From: Candidatus Avoscillospira avicola
Lineage (GTDB): Bacteria; Bacillota; Clostridia; Oscillospirales; Oscillospiraceae
Direction of reading: 5' to 3'
NCBI GenBank assembly: GCA_018712245.1
Contig: DVHE01000014.1
Coordinates: 35,646-99,645 of the forward strand
Length of the DNA stretch: 64,000 nucleotides
Below are positions 17,133 to 25,739 of the stretch, piece by piece. Under the pieces are notes generated by a model. That model searched no databases. It was not told where the DNA came from and worked only from the letters and a program-made list of their open reading frames with translations. Numbering within the stretch: the stretch's first letter is position 1; each line of letters begins with the position of its first letter. Position numbers and translations under genes: made by a program.

Positions 17133-18343
17133 GTGCCCTCCTTTTGGCCCAGCAGCCCGGCCAGGCGGCCGGAACTCCAGGCCCATTGCAGGTTGTAGCC
17201 GCCGCAGTCGCCGTCCACGTCCAGCACCTCGCCGCAGGCGAAGAGGCCGGGACAAAGGCAGCTTTCCAGCGTGTCTGCCCGGAACTGGGAAGTGTCCGCG
17301 CCGCCGGCGGTGACTTGGGCCTGGTCAAAGCCCATGGGCCCGGTCACTTCCAGCGGGAAGTGCTTTATAAGCCGCAGTACCTCGCAAATCGCCGCTTCAT
17401 CCAGACTGCCGCTGGGCGCGCCCAGGGAGAGCCCGGCCTGTTTGAGGACCACGCGTCCCAGGCGGTTGTGGAGCGTGCCGGTGAGAAAGTCCTCCAGCGG
17501 CAGCGCCGGGCAAGCGTCCCGGCGGCGGAGCAGGTGCCTGCGCAGCGTGTCCGCGTCCCAGGGGCGAAGGAAGTCCAGGAGCAGGGTCTCTCCCTGGCCG
17601 GTGACCTCCCGGGAGAGTTCAAAAATGGCCGGGCCGCTGACGCCGAAGTCGGTGAACTGCACTTCGCCGCCGCCCTCTGCCACAGTCTGCCCCTGCCGCT
17701 TCAAGACGATTCCGGCATCTGCCCGCACGCCCTTGAGGCCCCGGATGGGACCGGTTTCTGTGCGAAGCTGTACCAGCGCCGGTTTCAGTGGCGTGATCCG
17801 GTGGCCCAGGGCTTCCAAAAGCCGGTAGCCCAGGTCGGTGCCGCCCAGCTTGCCTCCAGCCACGCCGCCGCAGGCCAGGATGACCTTGTCGCCGTAGTAG
17901 CTCTTTTCCCTGGTTTTGGCGCTGTAGCCCCGGGCCTTTTTCCCCAGGGAGAGGACCTCCGCGCCCAGTACCACTTCGATCCCTGCCGCCTCCAGGGCCA
18001 GCCGCAGCACGTCCACCACGCTGTTGGCCTGGTCGGAGAAGGGGTAGACTCTGCCGCTGGGTTCCTCCGCCGTGAGAAGCCCCAGGGCCTCAAAGTATTG
18101 AAGCGTCTCCTCCATCGGGAAGCGCTCCAGCGCCGGGCGGACGAATGCCGGCGGCGCGCCGTGGTAATGCGAAAACGCGATATGGCGGTTGGTGAGGTTG
18201 CAGCGCCCGTTGCCGGTGGCGAGCAGCTTGCGCCCTACCCGGGCCTGCCGCTCCAGGAGCGTCACCTGGGCGCCGGGCAGACGGGCCGCCGTCAAGGCGG
18301 CTGCCATGCCGCTGGCGCCGCCGCCGATGACCAATACCTTCAT
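17129..18343 (-). CDS. NAD(P)/FAD-dependent oxidoreductase, HI0933/BaiN family
   Basis: A 404-residue flavoprotein. VLVIGGGASGMAAAL at the N-terminus is the FAD-binding Rossmann motif, VGRKLLATGNGRCNLTN is the family hallmark, and ACGEVLDVDGDCGGYNLQWAW closes the flavin site. Relatives include BaiN, a candidate bile-acid-modifying reductase of gut Clostridia, but most members have no known substrate, so that name is not applied. First gene of a two-gene operon with AAGGAG before ATG 18343. Confidence 0.9.
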   Translation of the reverse strand: MKVLVIGGGASGMAAALTAARLPGAQVTLLERQARVGRKLLATGNGRCNLTNRHIAFSHYHGAPPAFVRPALERFPMEETLQYFEALGLLTAEEPSGRVYPFSDQANSVVDVLRLALEAAGIEVVLGAEVLSLGKKARGYSAKTREKSYYGDKVILACGGVAGGKLGGTDLGYRLLEALGHRITPLKPALVQLRTETGPIRGLKGVRADAGIVLKRQGQTVAEGGGEVQFTDFGVSGPAIFELSREVTGQGETLLLDFLRPWDADTLRRHLLRRRDACPALPLEDFLTGTLHNRLGRVVLKQAGLSLGAPSGSLDEAAICEVLRLIKHFPLEVTGPMGFDQAQVTAGGADTSQFRADTLESCLCPGLFACGEVLDVDGDCGGYNLQWAWSSGRLAGLLGQKEGT

Positions 18344-18370
18344 GGGATAACTCCTTTGATGTTTTCTTCC

Positions 18371-18399
18371 AGTATAATATAGATTTCATCCTGTCACAA
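18371..18399 (-). promoter_or_regulatory. Promoter of the flavoprotein operon
   Basis: Minus strand: -35 TTGTGA (18394-18399), 17-bp spacer, -10 TATACT (18371-18376). It is divergent from the ylmH promoter. Confidence 0.65.
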
Positions 18400-18405
18400 G
18401 AAGCA

Positions 18406-18436
18406 TTGCAATTTTTTGAAAATGTGGTACTATAAA
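18406..18436 (+). promoter_or_regulatory. Promoter of ylmH, very close to its start codon
   Basis: -35 TTGCAA (18406-18411), 16 bp, -10 TACTAT (18428-18433); an overlapping TATAAA is at 18431. Expected transcription start is at or next to the ATG at 18440. Confidence 0.5.
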
Positions 18437-18439
18437 ACT

Positions 18440-19225
18440 ATGGATAAACAAACGATGATCGGCCGGGTGGCGGAAACAGGGGAAGACCGGCTGCTGCTGG
18501 CCCGGCTCTATGACAAGCTGACCGCGGCGGAGCGGCGCTGCGTCCCAGGCTATACCGCGTTTCTGGCTCCGAGAGAGCAAATCTTGCTCCGGCGGCTCTT
18601 GCCGGAGCTGCCGATCTGCTTTTTCGGCGGCCACCCCGAGGCGGAGCGGGCTGTGGCCTGCTATCTGCCGGACTACCTGGCGGCGGACTGGCTTTCCGGG
18701 CCGGAGGGGCCTGTGGCGGCTGTCCGGGCTTCCTTTTATGAAAAAGACGCGCTGACCCACCGGGATTTTCTCGGCAGCCTGATGGGCTGCGGCATTAAAC
18801 GGGAGACCGTGGGGGACATCTACGTAGCGAAAGGCAGCTGTGACATTCTGGTGACGCGTGAGATTCTGCCCTATGTGCTGGACCAGCTGACCAGCGCCGG
18901 GAGAACGCGCCTGTCTGTGCGGGCGCTGCCGCTTCAAGAGGTCAGCGGGCCGTGCTATACCCTCAAGACTCTCCGGGACACAGTGGCTTCCCTCCGGCTG
19001 GACGCGTTGGTGGGCGCCGGCTTTTCCATGGCCCGGGGCAAGGCAGCGGAGCTGATCGCGGCGGGCAAGGTCTCGCTGGACGGCATGCCCTGCCTAAAAC
19101 CGGACAAGCTGGTGGAGGAGGGGGCCAAGATTTCCGCCCGAGGCTACGGAAAATTAGTGCTGTCCCAGATCAACGGACGGACGAAAAAAGACAGAATCTC
19201 CATTGTATTGGAGAAATACCAATAA
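18440..19225 (+). CDS. ylmH: YlmH-type S4-domain RNA-binding protein
   Basis: 261 residues. The C-terminal S4 RNA-binding domain (about residues 180-255: RLDALVGAGFSMARGKAAELIAAGKV, then KISARGYGK) follows an N-terminal YlmH domain. In Bacillus the gene belongs to the division-linked ylm cluster, and YlmH (RqcP) stabilises tRNA in ribosome rescue by RqcH. Here it stands apart from other division genes. No ribosome site precedes ATG 18440, and the promoter abuts it; ATG 18455 is an alternative start. Nine bp separate it from the DUF896 gene. Confidence 0.85.
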   Translation: MDKQTMIGRVAETGEDRLLLARLYDKLTAAERRCVPGYTAFLAPREQILLRRLLPELPICFFGGHPEAERAVACYLPDYLAADWLSGPEGPVAAVRASFYEKDALTHRDFLGSLMGCGIKRETVGDIYVAKGSCDILVTREILPYVLDQLTSAGRTRLSVRALPLQEVSGPCYTLKTLRDTVASLRLDALVGAGFSMARGKAAELIAAGKVSLDGMPCLKPDKLVEEGAKISARGYGKLVLSQINGRTKKDRISIVLEKYQ

Positions 19226-19234
19226 GGAGTCAAT

Positions 19235-19435
19235 ATGGAGCAGGCAAAAATTGACCGGATCAATGTTTTGGCCCGGAAATCCAAGGCAGAGGGCCTCACG
19301 GAAGCGGAACGGGAGGAGCAGGCAGCCCTCCGTCGGGAATATGTGGCCGCCGTCAAGCGAAATCTGACCGCCCAGCTGGAGCAGACCTACGTGGTGGATC
19401 CCCAGGGCAACAAGCATAAGCTGCGGCATAAATGA
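19235..19435 (+). CDS. DUF896 (YnzC-like) small protein
   Basis: 66 residues. The N-terminal helical hairpin KIDRINVLARKSKAEGLTEA and the following YVAAVKRNLTAQLE are diagnostic of DUF896, with the usual basic end (NKHKLRHK). Bacillus YnzC is a two-helix protein linked to the SOS locus; the function is not established. AAGGAGT precedes the ATG. Probably cotranscribed with ylmH. Confidence 0.9.
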   Translation: MEQAKIDRINVLARKSKAEGLTEAEREEQAALRREYVAAVKRNLTAQLEQTYVVDPQGNKHKLRHK

Positions 19436-19437
19436 CC

Positions 19438-19466
19438 GGGGCGGCAGTATTCTGCCGCCTCGTTTG
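19438..19466. terminator. Convergent terminator between DUF896 and WYL genes
   Basis: Perfect stem GGCGGCAG-TATT-CTGCCGCC (19440-19459) with a short T-containing flank. It is placed to serve both converging genes. Confidence 0.6.
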
Positions 19467-19473
19467 GCATTTT

Positions 19474-20454
19474 CTATGGCTGATATTGCTCCAAGGACGG
19501 CTGGAGCAAGCGCCGGTACGCCTCGATGACCCAGTCCGGCGACAGGATCGTGGCGTCGGCGCCGAAGCCGGCCAGCCAGCCCAAAAACAGCGGCGATACC
19601 GCGATGTCCATGGTGAAGGCGAAGTGGTCCGGCCCGTCTGGGATGAGCATGGTGTCCGGCCCGAACCGGTCCAGCACCACGCCGGCCAGCCGGTTGTGAA
19701 AGCGCATATGGACCTGGGCCGTCTCGCCGCTGAACATCCCGAAGACATTGCGCCCGTAGGCGGCAGCGGAGAGCTTGCGCACCTCCGGCGAGATGAACCG
19801 GGGCTTGCCTGTGGAGCGGATGTCGGCCATCTTGTCCACGCGATAGTGGGTGATGCCGTGGCGCTGGGAGTGGGCAACCAGATAGTAATTTTCGTTGTCC
19901 CAAACCAGGGCATAGGGGCTTGCCTCATAGCTGCCCGGGCGGAAATGGCGCCGACCGTCCACCCCCCATTCAAAATAGCGGAAGGAGATCCGGCTGTTTT
20001 GGGAAATGGCTTCCTGGAGCTGGTCCACCAGGTAGTAGATGCTCTCCACCATGGTCTTTACCCGGCCTGAGACCACCACCTGCCGCTTGAGGCTGCCAGC
20101 CTCGTGGATGCTGGCCAGACGGCCCAGCTTTTCGATCAGCTCCAGGGACTTCTTAGTCGTCAGGAAACGGGAGGACTGCACCGCGTCCACCAGAAGCTTC
20201 AGCTCCGGCATCTCGAAGTCCCGGGATGCGAGATAGTATCCGCCGTTTTTCCCGCGCTTGTGGAGGATGTCCAGCCCGAAGTCCTGCAAGCAGGCAATAT
20301 CGTTGTAAATGGCCTTGCGTTCGGCCTGGATGCCCTGGGCGCTGAGATAGTCCAGAATGCGCTGGGCCGTGAGAGGATGCTGCTCATCGGACTGCTCCTC
20401 CAGCAGTGCCTTCAAATAGAGGAGCTTGAGCTTTTGCCGTTCGGATCTCGCCAT
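19474..20454 (-). CDS. WYL-domain transcriptional regulator
   Basis: 326 residues. An N-terminal winged helix-turn-helix of DeoR/HTH_11 type (LTAQRILDYLSAQGIQAERKAIYNDI) is followed by a WYL sensor domain (FRYFEWGV, SPYALVWDNENYYLVAHS) and a C-terminal WCX extension. WYL proteins sense nucleotide-type ligands and control DNA-damage, defence or metabolic genes. The divergently transcribed lipoprotein gene, 91 bp away, is a possible target (inference). ATG has GGAGG upstream. Confidence 0.88.
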   Translation of the reverse strand: MARSERQKLKLLYLKALLEEQSDEQHPLTAQRILDYLSAQGIQAERKAIYNDIACLQDFGLDILHKRGKNGGYYLASRDFEMPELKLLVDAVQSSRFLTTKKSLELIEKLGRLASIHEAGSLKRQVVVSGRVKTMVESIYYLVDQLQEAISQNSRISFRYFEWGVDGRRHFRPGSYEASPYALVWDNENYYLVAHSQRHGITHYRVDKMADIRSTGKPRFISPEVRKLSAAAYGRNVFGMFSGETAQVHMRFHNRLAGVVLDRFGPDTMLIPDGPDHFAFTMDIAVSPLFLGWLAGFGADATILSPDWVIEAYRRLLQPSLEQYQP

Positions 20455-20545
20455 GGAGAACCCCTCCTTTGCTGCTCACTGTCTCCAGAATACCACAAAC
20501 ACTGTACCATAATTCGTACATCAAATCAAGGATAGGAGAATCCCA

Positions 20546-22105
20546 TTGAAGCTGCATTTCCCGTTCCGAGTGATTTTGCCGCTGGCGGCATTTCTGATGC
20601 TGCTGTGCGGCTGCCAAAAAGAGGCAGGAGAACTGCCGGAAGACTTATCGCTTTCCGACATATATCTCCAGGAGACGGAGGAAAAAGATCCCCCGCCGGA
20701 GACGCCGGAGGAAGCGGCCCCGCCGGATGCGGGCGAAACACCCGAGACCGACGAACCGGCTGAACCGGAACCCATCTGGCAGATCAAGCTGCTGGACGGT
20801 ACCGTTGACCTCTATTCCGAGGAACTTGCCCTGGGCCGCGGCGTTCAGACCGTCAACCGCTACGTCTACTCCGCCGGCGATACGGTGGAGATGGGCCGTG
20901 TGTCGGCGGACGGCGGTCCGGTGACAGTCTGGACCCAGCGGGTGGGAAGCGGCACCATGAAGTGCTACGACCCGGAGACCGGAACCTGGTCGGAGACGGC
21001 GTTGGCGGCGGGGGAGTATCGGTTCAACTGGGCCGCGCTCTCTTTTGCGGACGGCAGCTCCACGCTGGTGTACCTTCCCAAGGTATACCGGGAGCGGGGA
21101 CAGTCGTCGCTGGAGTATCTGCCGGACTTTGACGGCGTTCTCCGGGTGGCAGCCGACGGGGCTGGATTTACCCTCTCTCTGGAGGTGACGCTCCCGGAGG
21201 AGGCGGTGGTGGCGGACTATATGGCTGTGACCTCGCCCACGGCCCTTTGGGACTGGGCCGACCCGGAAGGGGAGACGCTCTGGCGGGACTGCCTCAAAGA
21301 GAGCGTTGGGATGTGGTGCCTGGACGGCTTTTACCGCGCCACGCCGGAGGACTACGTGCCCACCGGGGAAAACTACTTCTACCGCTGCCCCGCCACGTAT
21401 CTGGTCAAGGAGATACTGGAAATTGCCGAGGCCGGCCAATACGGCGGCAAGATTCTCTCCATCGCCATGCTGGACGCGGTGGCGCGGCAGCAAAACGCCT
21501 ACGGCTTTTGGGAGACCGCGCCGCAGAGCGGCTGGCTCTCGCGGGACTATGGCCTGGCGGCGGGATTCTACGATACCCGCTTCAATACCGACCTTCAAGA
21601 GCTGTTCCTCCGGTGCTACCATGCCTTCGGCGGAGACCGCTTCCTGGAGACGCTGGAGCGCTACAGCGACTTCTTCCTTTGGTACAGTGAAAAATACCAC
21701 TTTGAGACCGAGAACGGCTGGTTTGTGGAGGACTACTATCACCCCGACGGCGGACAGCCCACCCACTGCTCCCTGAACCACCAGGCGGCGGAGTGCAGCC
21801 TCCTTTACGACCTGGCCGACACGCTGGAGCGGCCGGAACTCAAAGAGCGGGCAGATTTGATGGTCAACGCCATCCGCGATACCGGTACGGCCTGGGTGAT
21901 GGACGACAGCGACCTATACTACTGCATCTATCCCGACGGCAGCTATGGCCGGGACGACTACCCTTACCTCACTTACAACGATCTCCTGACCTTGCAGGGC
22001 GACCTGGAGCGGCAGTACGGCGCCCGGGACGCGACGATTCAGGCGATCATGGACGCAAAGAAAATATGGATGGACAAGAACGGCGTAACAGGCTACTGGA
22101 CGTAA
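20546..22105 (+). CDS. Lipoprotein, possibly D-glucuronyl C5-epimerase-like
   Basis: 519 residues. TTG start 7 bp after AGGAG; the signal peptide ends in the lipobox LLCGC, followed by an acidic Pro/Glu-rich linker to about residue 75. A beta-rich segment (to about 230) precedes an alpha-helical domain with SLNHQAAECSLLYDLAD and GWFVEDYYHPDGG. The helical part resembles the alpha/alpha-barrel C-terminus of D-glucuronyl C5-epimerase-like proteins; this is an impression from motifs, not a proven assignment. Likely surface-anchored and acting on a polysaccharide, or binding one. Divergent from the WYL regulator and 25 bp before guanine deaminase. Confidence 0.6.
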   Translation: MKLHFPFRVILPLAAFLMLLCGCQKEAGELPEDLSLSDIYLQETEEKDPPPETPEEAAPPDAGETPETDEPAEPEPIWQIKLLDGTVDLYSEELALGRGVQTVNRYVYSAGDTVEMGRVSADGGPVTVWTQRVGSGTMKCYDPETGTWSETALAAGEYRFNWAALSFADGSSTLVYLPKVYRERGQSSLEYLPDFDGVLRVAADGAGFTLSLEVTLPEEAVVADYMAVTSPTALWDWADPEGETLWRDCLKESVGMWCLDGFYRATPEDYVPTGENYFYRCPATYLVKEILEIAEAGQYGGKILSIAMLDAVARQQNAYGFWETAPQSGWLSRDYGLAAGFYDTRFNTDLQELFLRCYHAFGGDRFLETLERYSDFFLWYSEKYHFETENGWFVEDYYHPDGGQPTHCSLNHQAAECSLLYDLADTLERPELKERADLMVNAIRDTGTAWVMDDSDLYYCIYPDGSYGRDDYPYLTYNDLLTLQGDLERQYGARDATIQAIMDAKKIWMDKNGVTGYWT

Positions 22106-22130
22106 GACCAGGACCGGAAAGGAGCGCGAC

Positions 22131-23402
22131 ATGGCCAGCTTCATATGGAAAGGACAGATCTGTGACAGCCAGGACAGAAACACCCTGCGAGTGCGGGAAA
22201 ATCACTACCTGGTGTGCGTGGAGGACCGATGCATGGGGGTGTTTCCCACCTTGCCGGAGCAGTACCGCGCCTTGCCTCTGGAGGACATGGGGGACCGGCT
22301 GATTATCCCCGGGATGACGGACCTCCACATCCACGCGCCGCAGTTTTCCTTCCGGGGCCTGGGCATGGACATGGAGCTTTTGGACTGGCTCAACACCCAC
22401 ACCTTCCCGGAGGAGAGCAAGTACCGCGATCTGGACTATGCCCGCCGGGCCTATAGCCAGTTCACGGCGCATCTGCGCCGCAGCGAGACCACCCGGGCGT
22501 GTGTCTTCGCCACGGTCCACGTGCCGGCCACCACGCTTCTGATGGAGTTGTTGGAGGAATCCGGCCTCGTCAGCTACGTGGGCAAGGTGAACATGAACCG
22601 CAACGGCCCGCTCTACCTGATCGAGCCGTCCACCATCGCCTCGGTGCGGGAGACCCGGCGGTGGCTGGAGGATACGGCGGGGCGCTTCGCTCGCACCAAG
22701 CCCATCCTGACGCCCCGGTTCATCCCCTCCTGCACCGATGATTTGCTCTATCGCCTGGCGGATCTCCGGGCGGAGTTCGGCGTGCCGGTCCAGAGCCACC
22801 TCTCGGAGAACCTGGGGGAGATCGCCTGGGTCAGGGAGCTGGTTCCCACGGCCCAAAACTACGGCGACGCCTACCGGAAGTTCGGCCTCCTGGGGGGCGA
22901 GACGCCCTGCATCATGGCCCACTGCGTGTACTCCGACGAGGCGGAGATGGAGCTGCTGCGCGACGGCGGCGTCTTCATCGCCCACAGCCCGGAATCCAAT
23001 ATGAACATCGCCTCCGGCGTCGCGCCGGTCAACCGATTCCTGGACCTGGGCATCCCCACGGGCCTGGCGACGGATGTGGCCGGCGGCAGCCATGAGAGCC
23101 TCTTCCGGGCCATGACCCACGCCATCCAGGCCTCCAAGCTCCGCTGGCGGCTGCTGGATCAGTCCGTCCCGCCGCTGACCTTCGATACGGCGTTCTATCT
23201 GGCCACCCGGGGCGGCGGCGCGTTCTTTGGGGACGTGGGCGCCTTTGACCCAGGCTTCGCCCTGGACGCCCTGGTTTTGGACGACGGCAATCTGGACCAT
23301 CCCCAGCCCCTCTCCGTCCGGGAGCGGCTGGAGCGGGCGGCGTACCTGGGCGACGAGCGGAATATCTATGCCAAGGTGGTCAACGGTCTCCGGCTCTTCT
23401 AG
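22131..23402 (+). CDS. guaD: Guanine deaminase
   Basis: 423 residues; a zinc amidohydrolase converting guanine to xanthine and ammonia. Motifs: IIPGMTDLHIHAPQFSFRG (metal-binding HxH), LTPRFIPSCTDDLL, VQSHLSENLGEI, MAHCVY, HSPESNMNIASG and ATDVAGGSHESL with the catalytic Asp. All metal ligands are present. Start ATG after AAAGGAGCG. No other purine-catabolism gene is adjacent; it follows the epimerase-like lipoprotein with no terminator between. Confidence 0.94.
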   Translation: MASFIWKGQICDSQDRNTLRVRENHYLVCVEDRCMGVFPTLPEQYRALPLEDMGDRLIIPGMTDLHIHAPQFSFRGLGMDMELLDWLNTHTFPEESKYRDLDYARRAYSQFTAHLRRSETTRACVFATVHVPATTLLMELLEESGLVSYVGKVNMNRNGPLYLIEPSTIASVRETRRWLEDTAGRFARTKPILTPRFIPSCTDDLLYRLADLRAEFGVPVQSHLSENLGEIAWVRELVPTAQNYGDAYRKFGLLGGETPCIMAHCVYSDEAEMELLRDGGVFIAHSPESNMNIASGVAPVNRFLDLGIPTGLATDVAGGSHESLFRAMTHAIQASKLRWRLLDQSVPPLTFDTAFYLATRGGGAFFGDVGAFDPGFALDALVLDDGNLDHPQPLSVRERLERAAYLGDERNIYAKVVNGLRLF

Positions 23403-23472
23403 TCGGGGCGATAAGGCGGCATAACAGACTTGGGGTGAATTGAAACAAAGTAACAGCAAAGGAGGATACGGT

Positions 23473-25659
23473 ATGCAGCTCATCATTGTGTTGGTTGTCT
23501 TTGCGGCCGGCTTGGCGCTGGCCTTCGCGGCGTTCAACTTTTTCGGCGTCCGGAAATTACCCGAGGGCAATGAAAAAATGCAGGAGATCGCTGCCGCCAT
23601 TCGCGTCGGCGCCAATGCCTTCATTGCCTATGAGTACCAGGTTCTCCTGCTGGTCATCGCCATCGTGGCTGTGATTCTGGCCCTTGTCACCATGTGGCAG
23701 GCGGCGGTGGCGCTGGTGGTGGGCGCGGTGATGTCCGGCTGCGCCGGATTTGTGGGAATGCGAATCGCCACCTACGCCAATGTCCGGGTGGCCAACAAGG
23801 CCCGGGAAACCCATGACATCGGCCAGACCGTCCAGGTGGCCTTCCGGGGCGGCTCGGTGATGGGCCTGTGCGTCGGCGGCTTTGCGCTGCTGGGTCTGGC
23901 GGCGGTCTACCTAGTCTTCGGCCTGGCCATGGGCCAGCTCTATATCGCGGAATCAAGTTATGTAAACTATCTTGGCCTGAGCTTCATTCCCTTTACCATG
24001 ACGCTCTCGGGCTATGCCTTGGGCTGCTCCATCGTGGCCATGTTCAACCGCGTGGGCGGCGGCATCTACACCAAGGCCGCAGACATGGGCGCGGACCTGG
24101 TGGGCAAGACGGAGGCGCAGATTCCCGAGGACGATCCCCGCAACCCTGCCACCATTGCCGACAATGTGGGCGACAACGTGGGAGACGTGGCTGGACTTGG
24201 CTCCGACCTGCTGGAGAGCTACGTGGGCGCCATTTCCTCTGGCATCATCCTGGCTTACCATATGTTTCTCCAGTCTTCGGCTCTTGGAACCGGCATGACG
24301 GAGACCATGCTGCAAAAGTGCGTGCTGTTCCCGTTGATTTTCGTCTCCATCGGTATGCTGGCCTGCTGCATCGGCATCGCGTCGCTGCTGCTGAAGAAGC
24401 GGCTTTCCCAGGACCCCCGCAAAGAGCTGGACGGCGCCACTTATGTGGCCGCTGCCGCCACCATCGTGCTGGGCTTTCTGGCGGCGTGGCTGCTGTTCCG
24501 GGGAGAGGACAGCGCCGTCCTGAAAGCCGCCCTGGGCTTCTCGGCAGGGAGCCTGTCGCCTTGGATCGCCGCCACCATCGGCGTGGTGGCGGGCGTGGCC
24601 ATCGGCATTCTGGCGGAGTACTATACGTCGGCGGACTACCAGCCGACGCTGCGGCTGGCCCGTACCGCCGAGGAAGGGTCCGCCCTGACCATCACCCAGG
24701 GCCTGGCGCTGGGGATGCGCTCATGCATGGCCCCGTGCATCGTCCTGGCCATTGGCATCATGACTTCCTACGCGGTTTCCGGGATGTACGGCGTCGCCAT
24801 GGCCGCCATGGGGATGCTGTCCTTCGTCACGGTCACTGTCTCGGTGGATACCTACGGCCCCATTTCCGACAATGCCGGCGGCATCGCGGAGATGAGCGAG
24901 CTGGAGCCGGAGGTGCGCAAAATCACCGACACCCTGGATTCGGTGGGCAATACCACTGCCGCCATCGGCAAAGGCTTTGCAATCGGCTCCGGCGCCCTGG
25001 CCGCGCTGTCGCTGATGATCTCCTATCTCTACTCCTTCAATGAGGTGGGCACGGAGCTGGTCCTCAATATGATGACGCCTACGGTCCTGGCCGGCGCCAT
25101 TGTCGGCGGGGCGCTGCCGTTCCTGTTCTCCGGTATGCTGATTGAGGCCGTGGCCAAGGCTGCCCGGAAGATGGTCAGCGAGGTGCGCCGCCAGTTCCGG
25201 GAGATTCCGGGCATCCTGGAGGGCACCGCCAAGCCGGACTACAAGACCTGCATCAGCATTTCCTATAAGGGCGCCATTGATGAGATGAAGCTGCCTTCGC
25301 TGCTGGCAATCGTGGTGCCGGTGGGCTGCGGCTTCCTCTTTGGCCCAGCATTTGTGGGCGGCCTGATCATCGGCTCTACCCTGGCCGCCATTATGATCGC
25401 CATTTTCTGCGGCAACGCCGGCGGCGCCTGGGATAACGGTAAGAAGTATATCGAGGCCGGCGGCGTCGAAGGTGCCGGGAAGGGAAGCGCTGCCCACAGC
25501 GCCGCCGTGGTGGGCGACACCGTGGGCGATCCGCTGAAGGACACCGTCGGCCCCTGCCTGGATATCTTCATTAAAATTATGTCAACTGTATCCCTGGTCA
25601 TCAGTCCTGTTTTTGCCCAGTATAACCTGATCGGCTTCCTGAGCCGGCTGTTCTCCTGA
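23473..25659 (+). CDS. hppA: Membrane-bound ion-translocating pyrophosphatase
   Basis: 728 residues with about 16 membrane helices; hydrolyses pyrophosphate to pump H+ and/or Na+. The substrate motif is ADLVGKTEAQIPEDDPRNPA, then NVGDNVGDVAGLGSDL, and a third acidic cluster near the C-terminus (GDTVGDPLKDTVGP). The segment GNTTAAIGKGFAIGSGAL has Ala where K+-independent enzymes have Lys, so the K+-dependent subfamily is inferred. Na+ versus H+ cannot be decided. Start ATG 23473 has AAAGGAGG 8 bp upstream; an upstream ATG at 23440 has none. Confidence 0.96.
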   Translation: MQLIIVLVVFAAGLALAFAAFNFFGVRKLPEGNEKMQEIAAAIRVGANAFIAYEYQVLLLVIAIVAVILALVTMWQAAVALVVGAVMSGCAGFVGMRIATYANVRVANKARETHDIGQTVQVAFRGGSVMGLCVGGFALLGLAAVYLVFGLAMGQLYIAESSYVNYLGLSFIPFTMTLSGYALGCSIVAMFNRVGGGIYTKAADMGADLVGKTEAQIPEDDPRNPATIADNVGDNVGDVAGLGSDLLESYVGAISSGIILAYHMFLQSSALGTGMTETMLQKCVLFPLIFVSIGMLACCIGIASLLLKKRLSQDPRKELDGATYVAAAATIVLGFLAAWLLFRGEDSAVLKAALGFSAGSLSPWIAATIGVVAGVAIGILAEYYTSADYQPTLRLARTAEEGSALTITQGLALGMRSCMAPCIVLAIGIMTSYAVSGMYGVAMAAMGMLSFVTVTVSVDTYGPISDNAGGIAEMSELEPEVRKITDTLDSVGNTTAAIGKGFAIGSGALAALSLMISYLYSFNEVGTELVLNMMTPTVLAGAIVGGALPFLFSGMLIEAVAKAARKMVSEVRRQFREIPGILEGTAKPDYKTCISISYKGAIDEMKLPSLLAIVVPVGCGFLFGPAFVGGLIIGSTLAAIMIAIFCGNAGGAWDNGKKYIEAGGVEGAGKGSAAHSAAVVGDTVGDPLKDTVGPCLDIFIKIMSTVSLVISPVFAQYNLIGFLSRLFS

Positions 25660-25699
25660 CAGGTTCCGCGGGAAGATAATCTGAAATATTTAGCAGCAA

Positions 25700-25733
25700 A
25701 GCGCCGGGCGTTTCTCAAACACCCGGCGCTTTT
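25700..25733. terminator. Convergent terminator between hppA and ABC genes
   Basis: A 14-bp stem AGCGCCGGGCGTTT/AAACACCCGGCGCT with one mismatch, then TTTTC. On the minus strand it reads into TTTGCTGC, so it mainly serves hppA and may also serve the ABC operon. Confidence 0.75.
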
Positions 25734-25739
25734 CATGCG

